From positions 1 through 50,000 of the forward strand of contig MCFG01000005.1 in NCBI GenBank assembly GCA_002104895.1: a stretch of 50,000 nucleotides of DNA, read 5' to 3'. The stretch's first letter is position 1. Every line of letters starts with the position of its first letter. The notes beneath the pieces were generated by a model. The model had not been told where the DNA came from. It worked only from the letters and a program-made list of their open reading frames with translations, and did not search any database. The position numbers and the translations under genes are program-made. Source of the stretch: Anaeromyces robustus. Taxonomy: Eukaryota; Neocallimastigomycota; Neocallimastigomycetes; Neocallimastigales; Neocallimastigaceae. Below are positions 37,242 through 48,472 of this stretch, piece by piece.

Positions 37242-40200
37242 GTAATAATAATAATAATAACTTTAATAATAGCAATAATAATAGTAGTAACAATAATAAT
37301 AATAGCAATAATAATAATAGTAATAGTAATAATAATAATAATAGTAATAGTAATAGTACTACTACCAGTAGTACTACAAGTAAAACTAATGGTAATGGTG
37401 ATAATAATGAATATACTAATATTGATCCAAGAAAAAGAAAGAGAAGAAGAACTTCTCATGATGAGCAAATATTATTAGATTCATTTTTCAGAAAAAATCA
37501 TTTTCCTAATGCTGCTTTAAGACAAATATTATCTGCAGATACGGGTATGTCTGCAAGAGCTGTTCAAATCTGGTTTCAAAATCGTCGTCAAGCTGAACGT
37601 AAAAAAAAATCAAAGAATCATAATAATATAAATATGAATCTTGGTTTAAGAATGAATTTAGGAATGAATATGGGATTTGGTTTTGGTATGGGTCTTGGTT
37701 TACCATTAATGAATTTACCAATGTCAAGACCAAATACTAATATTTTACAATCATCTAATGTTATTGGTAATAATTCTAATGCAAGTAGTACTTTAAATTC
37801 TTCATCTAGTTCATCTATTGGTAGTTCTCACATGAAATCAAGTATGAAACAATCCCTTAATTCTAATAGTTTATCAGGTTCATACAATGGTAAAATATAA
37901 AATATAAAATAATTATATGTATATATATTTAATAAATATTTAAATTATTATATAATTTAGTTTAAATTAATATATTAATTTAATTAATTTTGTATTTTTA
38001 TTAATTTTTCTTTACTCTTTTTTAATATATGTTAAAATTATTATTTAGATATTACTAATAAGTCATTAAAAAATGATCCAATTATAGAGGAAAATCTAAT
38101 GAATTTAGATTTAAAGAGTAATTCTAGCCAAAGATCTATAAAATCTGAATCAGATAAAAATGGTATTTCAATGTATTCAAAATCTGGTGGTAAATCTTCA
38201 TCATTTAAATCAAATTATGGATCAAAGCTATCAGAAAAAAAGGGACCACAACCAATTCTTCCAAAACATTTAGCTAATTCCAATTCAATTACTAATAAAA
38301 GTAAATTTATATATTTTATTTATTTTTTTTTTCATTATATATTAAATATTTATTGTAATAATTTTTTATATATTAAATTTTATTTTTTAATTATTTGTTT
38401 TTTTTAATGTTTTTATGTATATAGATAAAAATAAATCAAAGAATAAGTTAAGTGATTCTTCAAAAAATATTGATTTACAATCTTCATCTAATCGCTATTC
38501 CGTTATTGCTCCATCTTTTAATAATAATGATTCTTCTATGAAAGATAATTCTTATTCATTATTTAAAAAAGAAAATAACAATACTATTTCTCAAAAGAAT
38601 GTTCCAATATTACCAAACACATTACAATATTCAAATAATTTTAATAACAATAATAACAATAATAATAATTCTAATACTAATTCTCAACAAATTTATAGAA
38701 ATTTCAATAATAATGATAATAATAATAACAATGATAATGGTAGTTTCCAGTATGATAATATGAATTTCAATGATAATAAAAGTCAAAATAATAATTATTA
38801 TAATATGAACTGTAATAATTCACAACAAAGTAAGTATGAAATATAGATTGATAAAATTTTAAAATGAAAATATTGAATTTCTAATTTTTTTCTATATTAT
38901 ATGTTTTCTTCTTTTTAAATATTTGGAATAATAGTGAATAATAATTTCATAAATAATAATAATGGAAACAATAATAATAATAACAATATCATTTCATATA
39001 ACAATAATTACAATAACAATTCAAATGGTATAAATAATAATTGCAGTTATAATAATAATAATAATACTACTAATAATAATAATAACATAAATAATAATAT
39101 AAATGGAACTAATGGAAATAATTCTGAAAATACTGACGATTTTGCAGTTATGGCATTGATGGATTTAGCTAAATCATTTGGTCATAATAATAATAATAAC
39201 AATAACAACAACAATAATAATAATAACGACAACAATAATAACAACAACAACAATAATAATAATAATAATAATAATGTTATTATTAATAATAATGGTAATG
39301 ATGATAATGATATGAATACAGATTATAATAATAATAATACTAATAATAATACTAATAATAATAATTATTATTCACCCTCTAACAATGGAAATTATAACGA
39401 TGAAAAATCGATGAATGATATACAAAGTAATAATGTATCTAATCTTAATATGAATATTAATAATGATTATAATAATAATAATAATAATAATGTTAATAAC
39501 ATTGACAATAATTATTCCAATACAAGTATTAATATTAATGAAAATATTAATTACAATAATAACAATAATAATTCATATAATATGAGTCAATGTTTTTCTT
39601 ATTCCATGATACCTGATCATAATGGTAATACGAATAGTAGTAATGATAATAATAACAATAATAGTTGCTTTAATAATGATTTTTCATTAAATAACAATGG
39701 TGATAATATTTGTAATTCTTTCAATGAAAATAATCCAACAATGAATAATAATAATTGTAATAATTCTACTTTTATTCCATGTAATGCTAATAATATGAAT
39801 ATTAATTTTAATAACTATGAGAGTAACAATAATAATAATGATAATAATGATAATAATTATAACAACAACAATTTTAATTCATCTAATCAAAATAATAATT
39901 ATTCTAATAATAATTATATAAATAACAATAATAACAACAATAATAATATTATAACAAATAATTCATTTGATAATAATGATAATTCAATGAATCTATCAAA
40001 TTCCTTTAATAATTGCAATACCTTTTCAAATGGAACCCAAAATAATAATTATATGAATAATATCTCATCTAACAATTATAATATGAATAACAATTATATT
40101 AATAACAACAATAATAATTCTACTGCTAATAATAGTTATATTAATAATGATAGTAATCTTTCTACATCAACTAATTTCAATAATATTAATTCTTTTAATA

Positions 40201-41564
40201 ATAATTCATCATCTTTTAATTGCAATAATAATAATAATAATACCAACAACAACAATAACAACAACAACAATAATAATAATACAAATCAATATATGAATAC
40301 TAATACTAATACTAATAATAATAATATAATGAATAATAACAATGGTTATATGTTTAACAACAATAATAATAACAGTAACAATAATAATCAAGATGTGATG
40401 AATAATAATTCTCAATGTAATGATAATAATTTTAATTATAATAATGAAAAGAATAATGATAATGATATAACATTAAATAATAGTAACAGTTATGATGAAA
40501 TGCAATCAAATAGTGTATTCGGTATCTCTAACAGTTTAAATTATAATAACAATGATAACAATAATAATAATAATAATAATGGTAATGATAATAATAATAA
40601 CAATAGTAACAATAATAACAATAATGATAATATTAATAATAATTCTACTTATTTACCTGTAAAAGAAAATAATAATAATAATAGAAATTTAAGTCAAACT
40701 ACTTCAAATTCTGAAACATTAATTAATTCAAATTCATCTTCTCAACAATCAATATATTCTCACTCAGCTGTTCATTCACCATCTAGTTACAATAATACTC
40801 AAATGAATAATAATAACAGCAACAACAACAACAACAATAACAATAATTTAATTAATTCATCAACAAGTAATGCTAATTCGTCAGTTTCAAACAATAATTA
40901 TTGGCAAATGAATGTATCAGATAATTCTAATGAGAATAACTCTGGTAATGATGATTTATATAATTCTAATAATGGAAATAATAACAATTTTGTAAATAAT
41001 AATCAAAATAACGATACTAATGGTATTAATGGTACTAATGATACTAATGATTTCAATTCTAATAATAATAATAATAATAATATGAATAATTCTTCTTTTA
41101 TAATTATAAATAACAAAAACAATAATAATAATAGTAGTACTAATAATAATGATGACAATAATAATTCCCATTTTTCACAAAACTATTCTTACAACCAAAG
41201 TAATAATAGTTATCAATATACTGATTTTAATTATGGCAATAATAATAATAATAATGATAATAATGATAATATTAATATTAATACTAATAATGGAAATAAG
41301 GAGGATTCTTTAAATTTTGATTCATACAATAATCAAGATTATAATACAAATATGAATGACAATTCTAATAATATGAATGATATAAAAAAGAAAAATAATG
41401 TAAGTGATTTTCAGAATAAATTAAATATTTCAATGAATAATAAAATTGTTAATTCTTCTGGTGAAATAAATGAATCTAATAATGATGATAATAAATCATT
41501 TGCAACTGCTGCCGTTCATAGAGAGAAATATGTTCCAATATTACCTAAACCACAATATATTTAA
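36086..41564 (+). CDS. Homeodomain transcription factor with a very long Asn-rich tail, six exons
   Basis: This is a predicted nuclear DNA-binding regulator. Exons: 36086-36260, 36654-36722, 37065-37889, 38049-38300, 38425-38829 and 38935-41564; together 4356 nt, 1451 residues. All five introns split a codon after its first base. The start is Ser/Thr-rich. Poly-Asn precedes a homeodomain at about 204-264 with a basic arm (RKRKRRRTS) and recognition helix RAVQIWFQNRRQAERKKK, giving the invariant W, F, N and R and Gln at homeodomain position 50. A Met/Gly/Leu-rich stretch follows. The last exon encodes about 875 residues, mostly Asn with Ser, Asp and Tyr, from mixed AAT and AAC codons. It contains a hydrophobic island (DDFAVMALMDLAKSF) and ends in VPILPKPQYI. 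A PILP motif recurs in exons 4, 5 and 6. Fungal PHO2/YOX1-like relatives are plausible; the target genes are unknown. Confidence 0.88.
37430..37612 (+). other. Homeodomain-encoding segment
   Basis: This segment encodes RKRKRRRTS at the arm, helices around EQILLDSFFRKNHFPNAALR and GMSARAVQIWFQNRR, and a basic end. It lies entirely in exon 3, right after the first poly-Asn block. Confidence 0.95.
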
Positions 41565-42611
<1,047 letters not shown>

Positions 42612-45350
42612 ATGAGTGATAACAATAATTTAAAAGATAATAATTCAGAAGATAATATTTCAGATGAAAATGTGAATACCCAAGATGAAAATATACCAAA
42701 TGATAATGACATTTTAAATGACGATAAAATTCCGAATGAATTTTTATGTCCTATTACATTAGATATTATGAGAGAACCTATTGTTATGCCTGATGGCCAT
42801 ACATATGAAAAGGAAGCAATAAAACAGGTTTTAGAAATTTATCATGTTTCACCATTAACAAAGATGCCAATGGAATTTTCTGATGGAGTTATTAATTATT
42901 CTTTAAAAAGTCTTATAGAAACATATATTAAAGAACATAATCTTCAATTAACAGATGTTAATATTACTGAAAAAATTAAAAATTTAAATATTACAGAAGT
43001 TAAAAAAATTGAACAAGTTGAATTCGAAGAATTATTTAGTCGCTATATTTCAGAAGAACAAAGTGACAACTTATGTAAAGATTCCATTCATGTATGTATG
43101 AAACCTAAAAAAATTAAGACTACTTTATCAATATGCTTAATTTGTGTAGTTGATATTTCTGGTTCAATGAGTGTCAATTGTTGTCAAAATATTAATGGTA
43201 TGGAATCAATGAGAATTTCAAGACTTGAGTTAATTAAACATTCACTTAAAACAATTGTTTCAACTTTAAGAAAGGATGATATGATTAGTGTTATTACATT
43301 TCATACAAAAGCTGCTATGAAAGTTAAACCAACTATATTAATAAATAAAGAAGAAAAAGAATCAGTTATTAATAGTATAAATGAAATGATACCATTAGAT
43401 ATGACTAATATGTGGGATGGTATTAGAATGGCCATTGATACTTCAAGCTCTATTCCATATGAAAACTATCAAAAATCTATTATGGTATTTACAGATGGTG
43501 AATCTAATAGTGATCCACCTAAAGGTGTTTATGAAACATTAAAAGAAACATTACAATCATGTGATGACAAATTCACTATTTCTACTTTTTCATTTGGTAA
43601 TGATATTAGACCAAAATTATTAATTGATATTGCAAATCTTTGTAATGGAATTTATGGATATTGTCCTGATGGTACTATGGTAGGAACTATTTTTATTAAT
43701 TATATGTCTAATCTTCTTTCTACAATCACACCTATTGTTAAAGTTACAGTTACACAAGGTGACAATACTAAAAAGACAATGACTATTGGACCACTATATC
43801 GAGGATCTTATAGAAATGCAATTTTTAAAATTGATAGAAAATTATTAAATAAAACTAAAGTCATTGTTGAACTTCCAATGAATCAACAAATATTTGAAGT
43901 TCCGATTAATTTCGATAGTCCAAATCTTCAGTCATATATTAAAGAAATGGAAGATTTAGAAAATAAACAAAATAAATTAAAGAAAGAAAATGATGATGAT
44001 AATGATGATGATGATGATGATGATGAATTACTTGATAAGGAATCAGAAAGTGGAGAAGTAGTTAAAGTTAAAAGTATTGATACAAACATATTAATAGAAG
44101 AAAAAGATTCAGAACCTATTAAATATGAAGAAATGCTTTTCAATCAATTAATGAGAAATAAATTTATTATTACACTTAATAAAATCGTAAAATTAGAAAA
44201 ATTAGCTAATGATAATAAAGAGAATGAAAAAGCTAAAAAAATATTAAAAGAATATATTGATTTACTAAATGGATTAAAATATAAAACTCAATTTATTAAA
44301 AGTTTAATCATTGATATTGAAGATCTCGATCCAAATCATGGTCAAGTTGAAAAAGCTATCAATCAAACATATTTCAAAACATGGGGAGAATGTTATATTA
44401 ATTCATTTTTAAGATTTCATCAATTTGAACAATGTGGAAATTTCAAAGATCAATCTTTACAACATTATACCAATAGTGTTTTTTCTACTTATAGAAGAAT
44501 GGCACATACAATATTTATTAACCTTCCGCCACCAACTGCTACAAGGCATCCTGTTGATACTCTCCCGCAACCATATACATATAGTGCGCCGCGAAGATCG
44601 TATAGAAGAGTTAGAGGCTCATTTCTATCAAAAATGTTTGGAATGTTTTCTAATGCAAAGAATTCAAGTTGTAGTTTACGGGTTTGTACTGAATCATGTC
44701 CTATAGATGACGAACCTCCTGATTTATCTATTAATATGAGTAGTTTTCTTGATCGTCATGGTGGATGTTTCAATGGTGATGCTATTGTATCATTAGCAAA
44801 TGGCCAAACTAAATGTGTTAAAGATTTGAAAAAAGGTGATCGCCTCAATAATAATTCAATTGTCCAATGTCTCATAGAACAACAAACTTCTAATCGTTTA
44901 TCAAAATCGTATATGTGTGATATTCAAGGTGTTCTTTTTACACCATATCATCCTATATTAGTAAATAATACTTGGTATTTCCCAATTGATCTCGTTGAAG
45001 CTAAATTAATTTCCATTAATTCATGGTTTAATTTGATATTAATGGATGAAGCGAATCAAAAATATGAAGTTGAATTTATTAATGGAGTTAAAGCTATTAC
45101 CTTAGGACACTGTCGTAATGAAAATGATATTCTTAAACATCCATATTTTGGAAGTGAGTTAGTATTAAAGGATTTAAAAGAAAGAGATCCTATTGGATAT
45201 TTTAATGGATATATTTTTATAAAAAATTTTAATCCAAGGCAATTACAATTTGATAATCAATATTGTATTAATTATTATAAAGTTTTAACCGAAATTGGAA
45301 ACACTAATAATATAGATATTAATAATCATTCTGAAAGATTAGTTTATTAA
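42612..45350 (+). CDS. U-box / VWA / Vwaint / Hint protein, predicted autoprocessing ubiquitin ligase, 912 aa
   Basis: An acidic Asn/Asp-rich start (1-39) is followed by a U-box at about 40-112 (NEFLCPITLDIMREPIVMPD, then SPLTKMPM), the E2-binding fold of ubiquitin ligases. A VWA domain at about 174-360 has a complete metal-binding site: D181, S183 and S185 in DISGS, T265, and D295 in FTDGES. An acidic tract lies at about 459-475. Next comes the Vwaint-type region, about 560-640 (WGECYINSFLRFHQFEQC, NFKD, INLPPP). A Hint domain starts at C719 (GGCFNGDAIVSL), with TPYHP and the family-type TLGH at 830-833 followed by HPYFGS. In Hint domains the first Cys attacks the preceding peptide bond. No Asn follows the terminal His, so cleavage rather than full splicing is likely. 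VWA/Vwaint/Hint combinations are known in fungi and protists; the E3 role and processing are inference. There is no intron. Confidence 0.92.
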   Translation: MSDNNNLKDNNSEDNISDENVNTQDENIPNDNDILNDDKIPNEFLCPITLDIMREPIVMPDGHTYEKEAIKQVLEIYHVSPLTKMPMEFSDGVINYSLKSLIETYIKEHNLQLTDVNITEKIKNLNITEVKKIEQVEFEELFSRYISEEQSDNLCKDSIHVCMKPKKIKTTLSICLICVVDISGSMSVNCCQNINGMESMRISRLELIKHSLKTIVSTLRKDDMISVITFHTKAAMKVKPTILINKEEKESVINSINEMIPLDMTNMWDGIRMAIDTSSSIPYENYQKSIMVFTDGESNSDPPKGVYETLKETLQSCDDKFTISTFSFGNDIRPKLLIDIANLCNGIYGYCPDGTMVGTIFINYMSNLLSTITPIVKVTVTQGDNTKKTMTIGPLYRGSYRNAIFKIDRKLLNKTKVIVELPMNQQIFEVPINFDSPNLQSYIKEMEDLENKQNKLKKENDDDNDDDDDDDELLDKESESGEVVKVKSIDTNILIEEKDSEPIKYEEMLFNQLMRNKFIITLNKIVKLEKLANDNKENEKAKKILKEYIDLLNGLKYKTQFIKSLIIDIEDLDPNHGQVEKAINQTYFKTWGECYINSFLRFHQFEQCGNFKDQSLQHYTNSVFSTYRRMAHTIFINLPPPTATRHPVDTLPQPYTYSAPRRSYRRVRGSFLSKMFGMFSNAKNSSCSLRVCTESCPIDDEPPDLSINMSSFLDRHGGCFNGDAIVSLANGQTKCVKDLKKGDRLNNNSIVQCLIEQQTSNRLSKSYMCDIQGVLFTPYHPILVNNTWYFPIDLVEAKLISINSWFNLILMDEANQKYEVEFINGVKAITLGHCRNENDILKHPYFGSELVLKDLKERDPIGYFNGYIFIKNFNPRQLQFDNQYCINYYKVLTEIGNTNNIDINNHSERLVY

Positions 45351-45584
45351 AAATATGGGTGTAATTAAGCAAATTTATAATATTAAAATATTTATTTTTC
45401 ATATATTATGTAATAAATAAATAAGTAAAAAACAATAAATAAATGAGAAGTATTAAAACTTTATAGTATATTAATATTATGTTTTATACTACTTATATCT
45501 TTATAAATTTAATTTTGTAATATAATTGATATTTATAAAATATATATAATACATATTGTTTTATACAAATATAAATACTCCACT

Positions 45585-45615
<31 letters not shown>

Positions 45616-45881
45616 TTATCATTTTATTATTTTATTAATAAAAATACTCCACTTTATTTATTTATTGTAATTTTATTATTTTATTAATAAAAAAAGACCT
45701 TTATAAACTATATCCATTGTTTAAAAATTATTTATTATTTTTATAAATCTTTTTTTTAATTTTCTTATGTTAATTCTTATTATCCTTATTATTATATAAT
45801 TATTACTACTGATACATTAAATAGAGTTTGATTTGGTATTTTTATTAATATAATATAGTAATAATATTAATATGATAATTA
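45351..45881. other. 3' flank shared by two convergent genes
   Basis: AT-rich, non-coding, containing a tandem duplication at 45573-45691. Confidence 0.6.
45573..45691. repeat. Tandem duplication differing in TTTA copy number
   Basis: Two adjacent units (45573-45641 and 45642-45691) both begin AAATACTCCACTTTATTT and both end in ATTTTATTATTTTATTAATA. The first has more TTTA units and is 69 bp; the second is 50 bp. Confidence 0.85.
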
Positions 45882-46646
45882 TTACTTTTGTGCAATTATT
45901 CCATAGAGTACTCTTTTTAATAATATTCCTTTTTCTGTTTTAAATTTTTTTACATATTCATTAAATAATTTAATATCAATAGATTTTATATGTTCTTCAA
46001 ATGATCCTTCTTCAAAATCATCTAATATTGGAGTTTTCAATAATAATGCCATTAAATCATTATCTGATTTATAATATTCATTTATTGAAATTATAACTTT
46101 ATTCACTTTTGAAAAACCTGCGTTTATTAAGTCTTTATAATCTTGTTCAGAAATTGATTCTTCATCATGATAGCCTTGACCTCCACCAAATAAATCCTTT
46201 AATTCTTGACAATCATTTTTATGAATTCCTTCTATAACAATATAACCATCCTTTCTTAATACTCTATAAATTTCTTTTACATTAATTACAGTATGTCTTG
46301 CTGAAATCAAATCAAATAATTCATCAGGAAAAGTCATTTTTACATTATCCATTACACAAAATTTAACATTCTCTTTTTTGTATTTTTTTAAATTTTCTTT
46401 AGCTGTAGAAATCATTTCTTTTGAAAAATCGGTGGCTATAATCATTCCAACATTCGGATAATTTCTAAGAACTTTTTCTCCTCCTCCTGTTCCTATATCT
46501 AAGCATAAAGAATTTTTATTTGTTAATTCACTTATTTTTTCGAAAAATTTCCAATTTGTTAAATACTCTTCCTCATAATTTATATCTTCAAAATCCCAAT
46601 TTTTAATGGAAGAATAATATTTTAGTTCATTTGTTTGGGATTGCAT
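45882..46646 (-). CDS. Class I SAM-dependent methyltransferase, bacterial-like, 254 aa
   Basis: The fold is a Rossmann-type SAM methyltransferase. Motif I is LDIGTGGG at about 49-56, the SAM-ribose acidic residue is D73 in IIATDFS, a motif II-like VMDN follows at about 98-101, and a later strand reads YRVLRKDGYIVIEG. The N-terminus (IKNWDFEDINYEEEYLTNW) and C-terminus (TEKGILLKRVLYGIIAQK) look like small uncharacterised methyltransferases of Firmicutes. The substrate cannot be read from the sequence. There is no intron, signal peptide or membrane segment. It faces the U-box gene tail to tail and sits between that gene and its decayed copy. Codon use is AT-rich like the host, so any transfer is not recent or has ameliorated. 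Confidence 0.88.
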   Translation of the reverse strand: MQSQTNELKYYSSIKNWDFEDINYEEEYLTNWKFFEKISELTNKNSLCLDIGTGGGEKVLRNYPNVGMIIATDFSKEMISTAKENLKKYKKENVKFCVMDNVKMTFPDELFDLISARHTVINVKEIYRVLRKDGYIVIEGIHKNDCQELKDLFGGGQGYHDEESISEQDYKDLINAGFSKVNKVIISINEYYKSDNDLMALLLKTPILDDFEEGSFEEHIKSIDIKLFNEYVKKFKTEKGILLKRVLYGIIAQK

Positions 46647-47189
<543 letters not shown>

Positions 47190-47990
47190 CAAATGAGATA
47201 TGAAGAAATTCTTTATAATAAGATTTAAATTTATTGGTTCATTACTTAAAATATTTTTAAATTTAATAATTTTGTTAAGAAGAATATAAACAAGTTAAGA
47301 CTATTACAAAATTATTTTGAATTGTTAAAAAAAATTAACATATAAAACAATATTTATTAAAATTTTAATCATTAATATCGTTAATCCAGATCCAAATCAT
47401 AGTCAAGTTGAAAAAGTCATTTGCATGAATATTATGGTAAATGGGGTAGAGTTATATTAGTTCATTATTAAAATTCCGTAAGTTTAAACAGTATGGTAAT
47501 TTCAAAGATAAGTCTTTACAGTATTATGCTCAAAATGTCTTTTCTGTTTATAGAAAAATGGCTCATACTATTTTTATCAGACTACTGCCACCAGAGAATA
47601 TCAAAATAAATGAAAATAATCATATAGGATTCAAATATTTGTGTTTAAATATTTTTAATGGTTCTATACCAACGCATAGAAGTTCATATATTATAGATCG
47701 ATGTTTTAGAAGATTCTTTACAATTAAGAAATTCAATGGATTAAGAAAGTAGTGTTAATATTACTCCAATTCGAAAGAGTCATTTTCCTAATCGTCTCAG
47801 TAGATACTTCAATGATGATGCTATTGTATCATTATCATCACTATTGAAAGATCCATATTTTGGAAGTGATTTAGTATTAAAAGAATTAAAAGAAAGAGAC
47901 CTATTGAATATTCTTATGGACATATTTTCATTATGAATTTAATTCAGGACAATCACAATTTGATGAAAATAATCAATATTGTATTATATA
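47190..47990 (+). pseudogene. Decayed partial copy of the U-box/VWA/Hint gene
   Basis: DNA and broken translation match 44110-45290 of the intact gene in the same order and strand. Clear matches are DPNHSQVEKV (47390), NFKD and MAHTIFIRLLPP (around 47500-47590), RYFNDDAIVSL (about 47800) and LKDPYFGSDLVLKELKERD (about 47850). The U-box and VWA halves are absent. Reading frames change several times and stops occur. Between DAIVSL and the PYFGS block most of the Hint core, roughly 300 bases, is missing. The Gly-Gly-Cys of the intact Hint start reads as Ser-Arg-Tyr here. It is a host gene duplicate, about 1.8 kb beyond the end of the parent, with the methyltransferase in between. A short frame at 47558-47752 is part of this remnant and not an independent gene. 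Confidence 0.88.
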
Positions 47991-48182
47991 ATAGTCTCAG
48001 AAAATAATAGTAGTATATTAACTATTGAAAAGAATCAAAAGAAATTAATATACAAAAAATAAAATAAACAAAAATTAAACAAAAATATATAATATAAAAA
48101 TATAATTTGAATAATTGTAAGATAAATAAATATAATTAATTTTTCAAACTTTATTATTGAAGATTAAAATTTTTTTGTAAAT

Positions 48183-48472
<290 letters not shown>

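Noticed and set aside
47558-47752. Independent small gene beginning MAHTIFIRLLPP
   Set aside because: It is a fragment of the decayed Hint-gene copy, with homologous sequence continuing out of frame on both sides.
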